A stretch of 64,000 nt of DNA from an uncultured Planctomycetaceae bacterium (GTDB lineage: Bacteria > Planctomycetota > Planctomycetia > Planctomycetales > Planctomycetaceae): positions 248,001 to 312,000 of the forward strand of contig CAIOKE010000133.1 in assembly GCA_903858815.1 (NCBI GenBank), in the 5' to 3' direction. This document shows positions 36,381 to 44,518 of this stretch, piece by piece. Numbering within the stretch: the first letter of the stretch is position 1; every line of letters begins with the position of its first letter. The translations under genes and the position numbers were made by a program. The notes beneath the pieces were generated by a model. The model saw only the letters and a program-made list of their open reading frames with translations, was not told the origin of the DNA and did no database searches.

Positions 36381-37358
36381 ATGCCCCACGTGACTGACTC
36401 TCCAGAATCAGCCCTGCTCGCGCGTACAGCAATCGCCTGCCTCACGGCAGCAGCATGCTGCCTCACGGCCGGCCCCCCCGTCATTCACTGGCTTAAACGC
36501 CGTTTGACCGAACGAATCTCCAGCGATTCTGCCACCCTCGATGCACTGCACGCAACCAAACAGGGGACCCCAACAATGGGCGGAATCCTGATGGTGGGTG
36601 CACTGCTGGCAGGCTTCAGCCTTTGCAGCGATGCCGCAGGCAGTCAGCGACTCATGGCAGGTGTCACAACCTGCATGTTTGCACTGCTGGGCGCTGCGGA
36701 TGACTGGATTAAAGCCACCACAAAACGTAAGGGACTCAGCGTTCGCCAGAAACTTGCTGGACAGGTGCTGCTGGCCACCACAGTATCAGCGTGCCTGATC
36801 GAACAGCAATCAGCAGCCTTGTCTCAGAATCACTGGAGCGAGGCGATACCGGGGATGCTCTGGGCAGCCTTTGTGCTGATTGCCAGCTGTAATGCCGTCA
36901 ATCTGACCGATGGACTGGATGGACTGGCAGCCGGATCGCTGGGGATCTGCACAGCAGCACTCTCCGTCATCCTGCTGCAGACAACTCAGACAATCGGAGC
37001 AGGACAAATGATGGCTGTGCTGAGCACAACAGCGATGAGCTTCCTGTGGTTCAATCACTACCCAGCGCGAATTTTTATGGGTGATACCGGAGCCCTTGCG
37101 ATTGGAGCACTGCTGGGACTGCTGGCCCTGCAGGCAGGGCGCGAATGGCTGCTGTGCGCCGCCGGTGCTGTGTTCGCCGTGGAAACCCTGAGCGTGGTGG
37201 CACAGGTCGTCTGGTTCCGCTGCACCAGACGCAGGCTGCTGCTGTGCAGCCCCCTGCACAACCACTACGTCTTCAGGAAGCTCCCCGAACCCAGCATCGT
37301 TCGAGCCTTCTGGGCAGCCGGACTGCTGGCAGCGGCAGCAACCATACTGCTGGCCTGA
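36381..37358 (+). CDS. mraY: Phospho-N-acetylmuramoyl-pentapeptide transferase
   Basis: Makes lipid I from UDP-MurNAc-pentapeptide and undecaprenyl phosphate at the inner membrane, the first membrane step of peptidoglycan synthesis. The 325-aa chain is slightly shorter than the usual 340-360. Key motifs: KQGTPTMGGILM, the catalytic aspartates in LLGAADDWIKATTKRKGLSV, NAVNLTDGLDGLAAGS and RIFMGDTGALAIGALLG. The family motif PLHHHFE is changed to PLHNHYVF. About nine to ten membrane helices are visible. CGGGATGG precedes the ATG. Planctomycetes do have peptidoglycan genes, so the gene is expected; the link to ftr is unexplained. Confidence 0.92.
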   Translation: MPHVTDSPESALLARTAIACLTAAACCLTAGPPVIHWLKRRLTERISSDSATLDALHATKQGTPTMGGILMVGALLAGFSLCSDAAGSQRLMAGVTTCMFALLGAADDWIKATTKRKGLSVRQKLAGQVLLATTVSACLIEQQSAALSQNHWSEAIPGMLWAAFVLIASCNAVNLTDGLDGLAAGSLGICTAALSVILLQTTQTIGAGQMMAVLSTTAMSFLWFNHYPARIFMGDTGALAIGALLGLLALQAGREWLLCAAGAVFAVETLSVVAQVVWFRCTRRRLLLCSPLHNHYVFRKLPEPSIVRAFWAAGLLAAAATILLA

Positions 37359-37393
37359 TGCAGACTGAATAAACCGCACAGTCCGTTGAACAG

Positions 37394-37708
37394 TCAGGAT
37401 TCGCAAAGCTGTCCCAGCAGGACAGTCTGCTGCAACGCCTGCCGGGAATCAGCGCCATTGCGAGCAACCAGCGTTGCCAGACGCTCAAACTCACGAAAAA
37501 CGGCGTCGTTCGGAGTATTCCCGTATTGTCGCAGTGTCTGCTTGCCCACCAGAATATGCTCGTGTCCCTCAGCATCATGGACCACGATGGAGGATGTTGC
37601 CGACGCCTGCACCACATATTCAACAATGCTGGGAGCGTCTTTTTTCCACTCCACGCGATAAATGCTGGTACCACGAGCCGCGCGAGGAAAGGTGTAAACT
37701 CGAGGCAT
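37394..37708 (-). CDS. Hypothetical protein, 104 aa
   Basis: Starts at ATG 37708 with GGGGATC upstream. The product begins MPRVYTFPRAARGTSIYRVEWKKD, then has a beta-rich centre (IVEYVVQASATSSIVVHDA, HILVGKQTLRQYG) and a helical C-terminus. There is no signal peptide, membrane helix or recognised motif. It is convergent with mraY, ending 35 bp from it. The codon pattern looks like that of neighbouring genes, so it is probably real. Function unknown. Confidence 0.6.
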   Translation of the reverse strand: MPRVYTFPRAARGTSIYRVEWKKDAPSIVEYVVQASATSSIVVHDAEGHEHILVGKQTLRQYGNTPNDAVFREFERLATLVARNGADSRQALQQTVLLGQLCES

Positions 37709-37889
37709 AACTGATGATCCCCTGAAAACAGAAACGAAACCCGGCTGGTCACCATTACCAGCAATGGAAGTGAGTCGCCTCCAGAGGAATTCAATCTGCC
37801 CTGTGACGAAAAATCAACACACTTTCTACAGGCCGGCTGTGAAATTTCCACAGGTGGTGATGAAACACACTGAACCTAAGGGTGATACA

Positions 37890-37985
37890 ATGCGTTGCAT
37901 GAATACTACGCCTCAGATTAACCATACCAATTGCACCGATCGTGCCATCTTCAGCAATTCTGACGGCCGCTTCTGCACACACTGA
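37890..37985 (+). CDS. Candidate small ORF, 31 aa, Cys/His-containing
   Basis: The ATG at 37890 is preceded by AAGGGTG at a proper distance (five bases). The 31 codons give MRCMNTTPQINHTN followed by CTDRAIFSNSDGRFCTH: three Cys and two His, which could bind a metal. It ends a few bases before the hairpin that terminates the convergent superoxide dismutase gene. The longer in-frame ORF from 37764 lacks a ribosome binding site. This may be a chance ORF. Confidence 0.3.
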   Translation: MRCMNTTPQINHTNCTDRAIFSNSDGRFCTH

Positions 37986-37991
37986 ACCAAT

Positions 37992-38025
37992 AAAAAACGT
38001 CCGACCGGAACAACCGATCGGACGT
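37992..38025 (-). terminator. Terminator of the superoxide dismutase gene
   Basis: ACGTCCGACCGG (37997-38008) and CCGATCGGACGT (38014-38025) form a 12-bp stem with one C:A mismatch at its eighth position (counted as C38004/A38017 region) and a 5-nt loop. On the minus strand it is followed by six T (37997-37992). It lies 51 bp after the sod stop. Confidence 0.85.
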
Positions 38026-38075
38026 CATTGATTCTGCAGTCACCCCCAGCCAGACAGACCGCCTGACTGACGACC

Positions 38076-38687
38076 TCAACCCTTCGCAGCAGCGAAACGG
38101 CGAGCAACCTCGGCCCAGTTCACAAGATTCCAGAACGCACCGATGTAGTCAGGACGACGGTTCTGGTAATTCAGGTAGTAGGCATGCTCCCAAACGTCAA
38201 GACCAAGAATCGGCGTACGACCCTCGGACAGCGGAGTATCCTGGTTGGCAGTGCTTTCAACCACCAGAGTCCCGTCGGCACGAACGCTTAACCAGGCCCA
38301 ACCACTGCCAAATCGCGTGGTCGCAGCCTTGTTGAACTGCTCTTTGAAGTGATCAAACTTGCCGAACGCTGCGTCAATTGCAGCAGCCAGATCACCCGAC
38401 GGCGTGCCACCACCGCTGGGTGACAGGATCGTCCAGAACAATGCATGATTGGCGTGACCGCCACCATTGTTTCGAACCACTGTTCGAATGTTCTCAGGAA
38501 CCGCATTCAGGTCCTTCACGAGATCTTCCACGGATTTCGCCGCCAGAGGCGAACCTTCCAGAGCAGCATTCACGTTGTTGATGTAGGCCTGATGATGCTT
38601 CGTGTGATGGATTTCCATCGTCCGAGCATCAATATGAGGCTCCAGTGCGTTGTATGCATACGGCAGCGGCGGCAGTGTGTACGGCAT
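38076..38687 (-). CDS. sodA: Superoxide dismutase, Fe/Mn family (probably Mn)
   Basis: Cytosolic enzyme that dismutates superoxide to peroxide and oxygen. The 203-aa length is standard. Metal ligands are all visible: His in [13 protein letters not shown], His in [11 protein letters not shown], and Asp and His in [27 protein letters not shown] together with TANQDTPL in the second half favours the Mn or cambialistic type over Fe. The N-terminus [20 protein letters not shown] is typical, so there is no export signal. A possible minus-strand -10 (TAGAAT, 38782-38777) lies about 90 bp upstream. A strong terminator closes the gene. Confidence 0.95.
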   Translation of the reverse strand: MPYTLPPLPYAYNALEPHIDARTMEIHHTKHHQAYINNVNAALEGSPLAAKSVEDLVKDLNAVPENIRTVVRNNGGGHANHALFWTILSPSGGGTPSGDLAAAIDAAFGKFDHFKEQFNKAATTRFGSGWAWLSVRADGTLVVESTANQDTPLSEGRTPILGLDVWEHAYYLNYQNRRPDYIGAFWNLVNWAEVARRFAAAKG

Positions 38688-38957
38688 CGAAAACTCCGGA
38701 ATACAAATCGTCAGAACAACCCCTGAAACACCAGGAACTCAACGGGCCGAACGGCCGTGAACCCTGTAACTCCCCGATTCTAGGCAGAATTTCGCAGCAA
38801 AATACGTGGCATCATCAGGAATTCTCGACAGTTTTCAGGATTCTCCCTGCACATCAAAATGACGGACATACCTGTACAGATTGACGCAAACTGCCGATTT
38901 GGTCCTGATATTCGGACCAGAGTTTGACTTCCCTTCCGAGACACGTAACATCTGCTC

Positions 38958-39713
38958 ATGAGCAATCGCATTCTCACTGCCCTGCCCGTCTATAACGAAG
39001 TCCGGCATGTGTCTGCTGTGCTGCAGGAAGTGCTGCAGCACGCGGATGACGTGCTGGTCATCGATGATGGATCCACCGACGGCACATCTCAGATTCTGGA
39101 TGAATTCCCCGGAATTCATGTTTCCAGACACGGTGTCAACCTTGGCTACGGCGCGGCACTGGCCACCGCCTTCCGGTTCGCACAACTGCACAACTACGAT
39201 GTGCTGGTCACGATGGACTGCGACGGACAGCACCAGCCCGGATACATTCGCCAGTTTGCCGACCTGATTGACAATGAATACGCCCCGGCTGATATGATTT
39301 CAGGCTCGCGTTACATGCAGGAATTCGGCTGCGACAGCGATGCACCTGCTGATCGACGTCGCATCAATGCTCGCATCACTGCGTGTCTTAACGAAAAACT
39401 GGGGCTGCGGATCACAGACGCATTCTGCGGTTTCAAGGCCTATCGCGTCAGTGCGCTCGCGGATCTCGAGCTATCCAATCCGGGGTATGCTATGCCGCTG
39501 CAACTCTGGGTGCAGGCAGCCAGTCTCGGCTGGCGAATCCGCGAAGCGGCTGTGCCTCGAATTTACCTTGATGAGAAGCGATCCTTCGGTGGTGCTCTTG
39601 ATGACGCCGACGTGCGGCTGGCACACTATCACAGCGTATTGAATGACGAACTTTCCCGACGCGGGCTGCCGCAGAGGTTTACCGCCGACTGCGGTGCTGC
39701 AACCGTCATCTGA
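38958..39713 (+). CDS. Family 2 glycosyltransferase (dolichyl-phosphate mannosyltransferase-like)
   Basis: The 251-aa product has a GT-A fold: LTALPVYNEVRHVSAVLQEV, VLVIDDGSTDGTSQIL, GYGAALATAFRFA and the metal-binding VTMDCDGQHQPG. ISGSRYM and TDAFCGFKAYRVSAL are typical of DPM1/GtrB-like enzymes that use nucleotide sugars with polyprenyl phosphate acceptors. There is no C-terminal membrane helix, so it belongs to the soluble subgroup. It is monocistronic and converges with the ABC transporter gene 44 bp downstream. Acceptor and sugar unknown. Confidence 0.9.
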   Translation: MSNRILTALPVYNEVRHVSAVLQEVLQHADDVLVIDDGSTDGTSQILDEFPGIHVSRHGVNLGYGAALATAFRFAQLHNYDVLVTMDCDGQHQPGYIRQFADLIDNEYAPADMISGSRYMQEFGCDSDAPADRRRINARITACLNEKLGLRITDAFCGFKAYRVSALADLELSNPGYAMPLQLWVQAASLGWRIREAAVPRIYLDEKRSFGGALDDADVRLAHYHSVLNDELSRRGLPQRFTADCGAATVI

Positions 39714-39757
39714 CCGCAGACCTGCTCCTGAATCGCTGATGCAGTGGCTGTCTTCAA

Positions 39758-41401
39758 TCAGCGTTTCGCCTCGAACTCATAGAACGAAAACAGCAGGTGC
39801 ACGGTCAGCACATACAGAGTCGACCACAGAATCGTTCGCGTTACTCCCCGACTGATGTCTTCCGTTGAGAGTTTCGGGGCTGTTCCCTGCCTCCATGCGA
39901 TCACTGCAATACCCGCAGCACAGCTCAGTAATTTGGCCAGCAGCCAACCACTGCCGTTGTACAAATGGCCCGTCTGACTCAGCAATTCCTTATGGAAATG
40001 AGCGTCCCAGAAGGACAGTCCCAGTTCCGCATGCGTCAGCAGAAATGCAAAACCCGCACAGAACGCCGCGATGAAGTACCCCAACAGCGACAACAAAGGG
40101 GTCCCCAGCAGAAACGCATACAGGATTGACGTCCTGAGCAGCCGATCCGGATTCGCACCAATGCTGCGCATTGCGTCCAGTCGACTGCCCCACGTACGGC
40201 TGCCCACATCAGCCGCAACAGCGGCACCGGAACGTGCCGCAATCAGCAGAGTCGCCAGAATCGGGACCAGAAAGCGAAACAGTGAAAACCCGGTTGCGTG
40301 GAGCAGGTTTTCAACCAGCAATGGTTCTGAAAACTGACGAAACGGCAGATATCGAAAGACAAAGTCCTGAGCGACATACCCCAGAATGGCCGCGGCCGCG
40401 GCAATGTACAGACAGGCCGACGGGCCAGCCACCAGCAGCAGATAATACCGAGCATAAACCAGCCCCCAGCGGACACTTTTCCAGCGCGGCAGCAATACCA
40501 GCGGTAACGCCAGCAGGTCCTCAACAAACTGCCCTGAAGACTCCAGTTGTCGTCGCAGTACCGTCGCCATACGACTCGACAGCGGGATCCGATCGTGCAC
40601 TGCCGGAATCTCCGGAGGTCGTCCGATCAGTTCCCGCAACCGTCCCCATTCACTGACCGGAATTTCCTCCAACTGCAGTGTTCGGTGATTCAGCAGCAGA
40701 ACCCGGTCTGCAATACCCGCGAGACTGGCATAATCATGAGTCACCACGATGGACGTGCGTCCGAACTGCAGATGGGTTTCACGTATCAGATCGGCCACAT
40801 CGGTGGCCGTTGCAACATCCAGCCCGGATGTCGGTTCATCATACAGAATGACCGGGTTCCCCGGAGCAATAGCCCGCGCGATCGCCAAACGCTGCTGCTG
40901 ACCGCCACTGAGCACCGCAACAGGACGATCCCCGGGCACCTGCAGACGCCGCAGAAAATCGCCCGCCTGCAGCGCATACCGCGTACCCGCATGATCCATG
41001 GCAATCTGCACATTCTCGTGCGGCAAAAGCTCATCGAACAGCGCAAACTGCTGAAATACCACCGCTACTGTGGGCTGTACTGACCCCGCTGCCCCCGCTA
41101 CCCCCCCCGCACCGGTCGCACCGGACAACTCAAAATCAATCTGTCCCGAATACCGAATCGACGGATGCCGTGAATCAATCAGTCCGGCCAGAATGCGCAG
41201 CAGAACCGACTTACCGACACCACTGCAGCCAAGAATCAGTGTCAGGCGACCGGCTGGAAAGCTGGCATCCGTTCGCTGCAGTAATGCTCGCCCACCAGCC
41301 GACACAGAAAAGTTCAACAGACGCAAAGTCACCCCGGGCTCCGGAAGCAGATCCTGAGCTTCACTGAACTGCCCTGCAGAGTTCGGCCTCTGTTCGTCCA
41401 T
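39758..41401 (-). CDS. Fused Mla-type ABC transporter: ATPase plus MlaE permease
   Basis: One 547-aa chain joins what are normally two proteins. Residues 25-245 are an ABC ATPase: Walker A LGCSGVGKSVLLRILAG, Q-loop VFQQFALFDELLPHENV, signature LSGGQQQRLAIARA, Walker B VILYDEPTSGLD and H-loop VVTHD. Residues 300-547 are an MlaE-type permease with about six helices and the diagnostic LIAARSGAAVAADVGSRT...LDAMRSIGANP. Mla systems move phospholipids between inner and outer membranes, so the product probably transports lipids. No MlaD-like or periplasmic partner is present here. It lies 19 bp after the Nramp-like gene. Confidence 0.88.
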   Translation of the reverse strand: MDEQRPNSAGQFSEAQDLLPEPGVTLRLLNFSVSAGGRALLQRTDASFPAGRLTLILGCSGVGKSVLLRILAGLIDSRHPSIRYSGQIDFELSGATGAGGVAGAAGSVQPTVAVVFQQFALFDELLPHENVQIAMDHAGTRYALQAGDFLRRLQVPGDRPVAVLSGGQQQRLAIARAIAPGNPVILYDEPTSGLDVATATDVADLIRETHLQFGRTSIVVTHDYASLAGIADRVLLLNHRTLQLEEIPVSEWGRLRELIGRPPEIPAVHDRIPLSSRMATVLRRQLESSGQFVEDLLALPLVLLPRWKSVRWGLVYARYYLLLVAGPSACLYIAAAAAILGYVAQDFVFRYLPFRQFSEPLLVENLLHATGFSLFRFLVPILATLLIAARSGAAVAADVGSRTWGSRLDAMRSIGANPDRLLRTSILYAFLLGTPLLSLLGYFIAAFCAGFAFLLTHAELGLSFWDAHFHKELLSQTGHLYNGSGWLLAKLLSCAAGIAVIAWRQGTAPKLSTEDISRGVTRTILWSTLYVLTVHLLFSFYEFEAKR

Positions 41402-41420
41402 GCTGAGGTCTGCCTGAGCG

Positions 41421-43127
41421 TTATCTGGCTGCCGGCTGTGCTGCCGTGGGAGTTACCGGGGCAGTTGCAAACATCTTCTGAAACTCGGCCTTCAGCTTCG
41501 GCAGCTCGGCTGCTGTTGCCAGACCACCAATACTGAGAAAGAACATCGCTCCCAGTACCAGACTGATCCGCTGCCACAACCGCGGCCGCAGCTCACGCGG
41601 CAACAGCGTCGTGTTGACCACCAGAGTATGCAGACAACTGACACCCAAAGCATAGTTATACATCATGCCCGTGGCGGTCACCAGCAGCGTATCACCGCGA
41701 ACCAGCAGCAGCATGCTCAGACCAATCAGCACGTAACAGAACAGGACACCGAAGTACAGCCGTCCAATTTCCCGTGGATGCCATGACTGCAGACGACGAC
41801 TGGCTGTCCAGAACACGTCCACCCAGCGTCGCAGTACTCCATCTGCCGTCGTTACCATACTGCTGCCCAGAATCAGAAAACCACAGAACAGTGTCAGATA
41901 CCAGAACATCGGCCCCAGAGATCCACCAACGACATCCCGCACACTGTCAGCCGTCATCGCCGCCGCCTGCCACTTATCGGCAGGTACTGACCCGCGTTTC
42001 AGAAACTGCACTGACAGCATGCTGGGCAGTGCCAGCCCGATAAAGCAGGCCGGCAGCCACACCAGATACTGCTCGCGACTGACATGCGATATCCAGCCCT
42101 GCCATCGCTGCAAAGATGTCTGATTCACCTCAAAAACTGTTCCAGCATGCGACAGCTGTATGGCGTGCCCACCCACCATACTGGGAATGGCGCCCACGTA
42201 CTTCCCCATCCCCCAGCCCTGATCACGAGTAAACGAGCTGATCGGTGTGTTTGTCAGACCGCCGTTTCCGGAAATTGCCGCCATCGAAGCCAGAATTCCA
42301 AACAACGAAATATCGAATGCCAGACTTCGCCCCTCTGCCCAGGCCGAAAAAATGTTATCGACCTTCGGCTGATGTGACTGCTCGCCTTCATCCTGCCTGC
42401 CGTTCCCGTTCACATCTTCAACCGAAATCACCGGCACGTTGCCAAACTTCACAAATCCACTGGTCAGTTCCTGCCATGTCGCTGCTGTGGAATAACGAAA
42501 TGCCAGAAACAGCAGAAAGGTCAGAACAAAAACCAACTTGAATGTCATCAGCGCGCGAATCGAATTGTAGACCTTGCCACCAACACACAACGGAATGATG
42601 ACCGAAACAAAAATCAGACAGGAAAGCCATGTCAATCGTCGCGAATCCTCGGGGTTCGATGGAAGCGGAATGTGCCCCCAGATCATGGCCCCCAGAGGAA
42701 TCGCGGCACTTGAAGCGAGGTAGGGCAGAAACGAACCGAAGTCCAGCAGCAGATACACAAACACCCAGAAGATGGGGTGCGGACCAATACGAAACTTGCC
42801 TGTAAAAATCGGCTCACCGCTATACAGCGTGTACCGGCTGATTTCGACGTTATAGACCACCTGAAACACGACGCTGAGCGTAGCCAGCCACAGCAGTGAA
42901 CCGCCATACTTCGCCGTCACCAGCGGTCCTGTCAGCCATTCACCACCACCAATCGCAGCCCCACCCATGACCAGTCCCGGCCCCACCATCAGCAGCAGCT
43001 TGTTCCAGCGGAACACTGGAGCACTGGGCAATTCATTCACATGCCATTTCGGCATGTGTGCCGAACCCGGCTGCTGGCCAATCAGTGGACCCGCATCAGC
43101 AGACTCGGTGGGGTGCGTAGGGGTCAT
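41421..43127 (-). CDS. Nramp-like divalent-metal transporter with EF-hand-like loop
   Basis: The ATG at 43127 is preceded by AGGAACGC; the frame runs to 43307 but the extra part looks untranslated. The 568-aa product has about 11-12 helices and Nramp-like features in helix 1 (VGPGLVMGGAAIGGGEWLTGP) and helix 6 (GNGGLTNTPISSFTRDQGW); the classical DPGN and MPH motifs are changed, as in other planctomycete members of this group. A loop near residue 265 reads DVNGNGRQDEGE, matching an EF-hand calcium loop. A C-terminal Ala/Pro-rich tail follows. Probable substrate is a divalent metal, but the motif changes make this uncertain. Confidence 0.8.
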   Translation of the reverse strand: MTPTHPTESADAGPLIGQQPGSAHMPKWHVNELPSAPVFRWNKLLLMVGPGLVMGGAAIGGGEWLTGPLVTAKYGGSLLWLATLSVVFQVVYNVEISRYTLYSGEPIFTGKFRIGPHPIFWVFVYLLLDFGSFLPYLASSAAIPLGAMIWGHIPLPSNPEDSRRLTWLSCLIFVSVIIPLCVGGKVYNSIRALMTFKLVFVLTFLLFLAFRYSTAATWQELTSGFVKFGNVPVISVEDVNGNGRQDEGEQSHQPKVDNIFSAWAEGRSLAFDISLFGILASMAAISGNGGLTNTPISSFTRDQGWGMGKYVGAIPSMVGGHAIQLSHAGTVFEVNQTSLQRWQGWISHVSREQYLVWLPACFIGLALPSMLSVQFLKRGSVPADKWQAAAMTADSVRDVVGGSLGPMFWYLTLFCGFLILGSSMVTTADGVLRRWVDVFWTASRRLQSWHPREIGRLYFGVLFCYVLIGLSMLLLVRGDTLLVTATGMMYNYALGVSCLHTLVVNTTLLPRELRPRLWQRISLVLGAMFFLSIGGLATAAELPKLKAEFQKMFATAPVTPTAAQPAAR

Positions 43128-43606
43128 GCGGAGCGTTCCTGAGATGAATTCTTGATGAGGTGGGAGCAAGACCAGGGATTCTGCACAGTCAGTGTATGCA
43201 GTAGCCGCAGCCGACGAAGCTTGATGCACCCCATTGTTCAGTCCGACGGCAGGAGATGCAAGGGACCGCAGGGCTCTGTTGCTGTTCACAACCCGGAACT
43301 GGAACAACTAACGACAGATGCCCGATGCCAGCCCCAGTCTGTAAAATCACCCAATTCAGGCAGGCCTGTCCCATTCCACAGACCACATCGACTTGTGTCT
43401 CTCACGCCAGAACGGGCCCCTGCCGACACCTGATGCCAATCCGCAGGCTGCGGGAACCGGACAATCTGGTAAATCCGCTCCAGACAGCACAGGCTTCCTT
43501 ATTACGATTCTTCAGACACTTTTGTCTGCATCTTTCTTCCTTCGCTTCGCTCGCTCGCTATACTTGGGTACGTGGAGGCGAGCCGGGTCACCTGGTGTAT
43601 CAAGTC
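43128..43606. other. Divergent intergenic region upstream of the Nramp-like and Cys-rich genes
   Basis: 479 bp without a convincing ORF. TATACT (43559-43564) is a possible plus-strand -10 for the Cys-rich gene, 38 bp before its ATG; the -35 is poor. GCTCGC and GCGAGC around 43551-43582 could form a hairpin over the start of that transcript. I saw no clear Fur-box or riboswitch. Confidence 0.45.
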
Positions 43607-44197
43607 ATGTCCCGGATAATCAAATTTTCAGGCCCAGCATTTTGCCGGCATGCGTCAGTTCTGCTGACTCTCCTGCTGTGCATCGTGTTTGTGTTGCCAC
43701 TGCCTGTTGCCGACTGCAGACTCGCCGGTCATCCGGAAGAGGTCGCATCCATCGGTTGCTCAGTGGAACAGAGGGCTTCCACACGCACAGACGCAGTCGC
43801 CCAGAACTCGTCCGCCAAGGACAGCAGTGTGCCATTCCCCTGCCAGAATCGCCCCTGTGGTTGCCGATCGGCTGCCAGTTGCCTGAAACGCTGCTGCTGC
43901 TTCTCTGCCTCTCAGAAATCGCAGTGGGCCAAAGCCCGGACAGGCAGTACAAACACACATCAGCAGCATACCGTCGCAACCACTCAGCAGGCACGCTGGC
44001 GGACTGTCTCCTTTATCCAGTCGATGGAATGTCAGGGGCTCGGTGCCACCAGTTTCTGCTTTGTCATCGCTCTGGCAGTTGCGGATGTACCATCACCTCA
44101 GGCAACGATTCCCGCTGCCAGTACACTGCCAGTTTCAGACGCATTGCCTACAGCCAGCCTGCAGCCGCCAGTCCCGCCCCCCAAATTATTCACTTAG
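43607..44197 (+). CDS. Secreted Cys-rich protein, planctomycete type
   Basis: I take ATG 43607, the first Met before a strong signal peptide (HASVLLTLLLCIVFVLPLPV); longer frames upstream do not look coding. The 196-aa product has a central cysteine cluster: PCQNRPCGCRSAASC followed by LKRCCCFSASQKSQWA, with eight Cys in about 21 residues. From memory, similar C-x-C-x-S-A-x-x-C-W-x-x-C-C-C-F motifs followed by a KxxWA helix occur in small planctomycete proteins next to DUF1559 and PepSY genes. A Pro-rich C-terminus (PPVPPPKLF) ends it. The Cys cluster could bind a metal such as copper, zinc or iron. No experimental role is known to me. Confidence 0.7.
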   Translation: MSRIIKFSGPAFCRHASVLLTLLLCIVFVLPLPVADCRLAGHPEEVASIGCSVEQRASTRTDAVAQNSSAKDSSVPFPCQNRPCGCRSAASCLKRCCCFSASQKSQWAKARTGSTNTHQQHTVATTQQARWRTVSFIQSMECQGLGATSFCFVIALAVADVPSPQATIPAASTLPVSDALPTASLQPPVPPPKLFT

Positions 44198-44209
44198 GCC
44201 CTGCTCCGC

Positions 44210-44226
44210 TTGTACCCACGGTACAA
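44210..44226. promoter_or_regulatory. Perfect 7-bp palindrome after the Cys-rich gene
   Basis: TTGTACC (44210-44216), a CAC spacer, then GGTACAA (44220-44226). It starts 13 bp after the stop codon. It has no T tail, so an operator-like site or a short mRNA-end hairpin are both possible. Confidence 0.35.
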
Positions 44227-44319
44227 CTGCCACATCGCGGTCTGCACTTTTGCCGCGGCTGCAGTCTGCGGATCTGCATGTGACTGCCTGGTCAGGACGG
44301 CCACAGTCTGCCTGAGTTA

Positions 44320-44387
44320 GCACGCTCACCCGAACTTCGCGGCTCGCTCTCCACACGGCATGCCCTGCATGTCCGCGGTGAGCGTGC
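44320..44387. promoter_or_regulatory. 11-bp inverted repeat upstream of the DUF1559 gene
   Basis: GCACGCTCACC (44320-44330) and GGTGAGCGTGC (44377-44387) are perfectly complementary with 46 nt between. The element is 130 bp before the ATG at 44519. It could form a leader structure or bind a dimeric regulator. Confidence 0.4.
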
Positions 44388-44518
44388 CAACGCAGGCTGC
44401 CCATGGCTGTTCGTCTGGAACAGAACAACTGCAATCTCTCATACCTGCCTCCCACGTCCTCAAATTCTTCAGCAGAACATGCATCTGCGTGCTGCTTGTT
44501 TTTCTAAGGTCATCAGAA

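Larger units (their letters stand above)
44198..44518. other. Intergenic region with two inverted repeats
   Basis: A 321-bp gap between the Cys-rich and DUF1559 genes. It contains a short perfect palindrome at 44210-44226 and a long stem at 44320-44387, described separately. No ORF with a plausible ribosome binding site was seen. Confidence 0.6.

Noticed and set aside
43393-44283. 296-codon plus-strand ORF overlapping the Cys-rich gene
   Set aside because: It is in another frame, lacks a ribosome binding site and a signal peptide; the frame from 43607 has a clean signal peptide and Cys motif.
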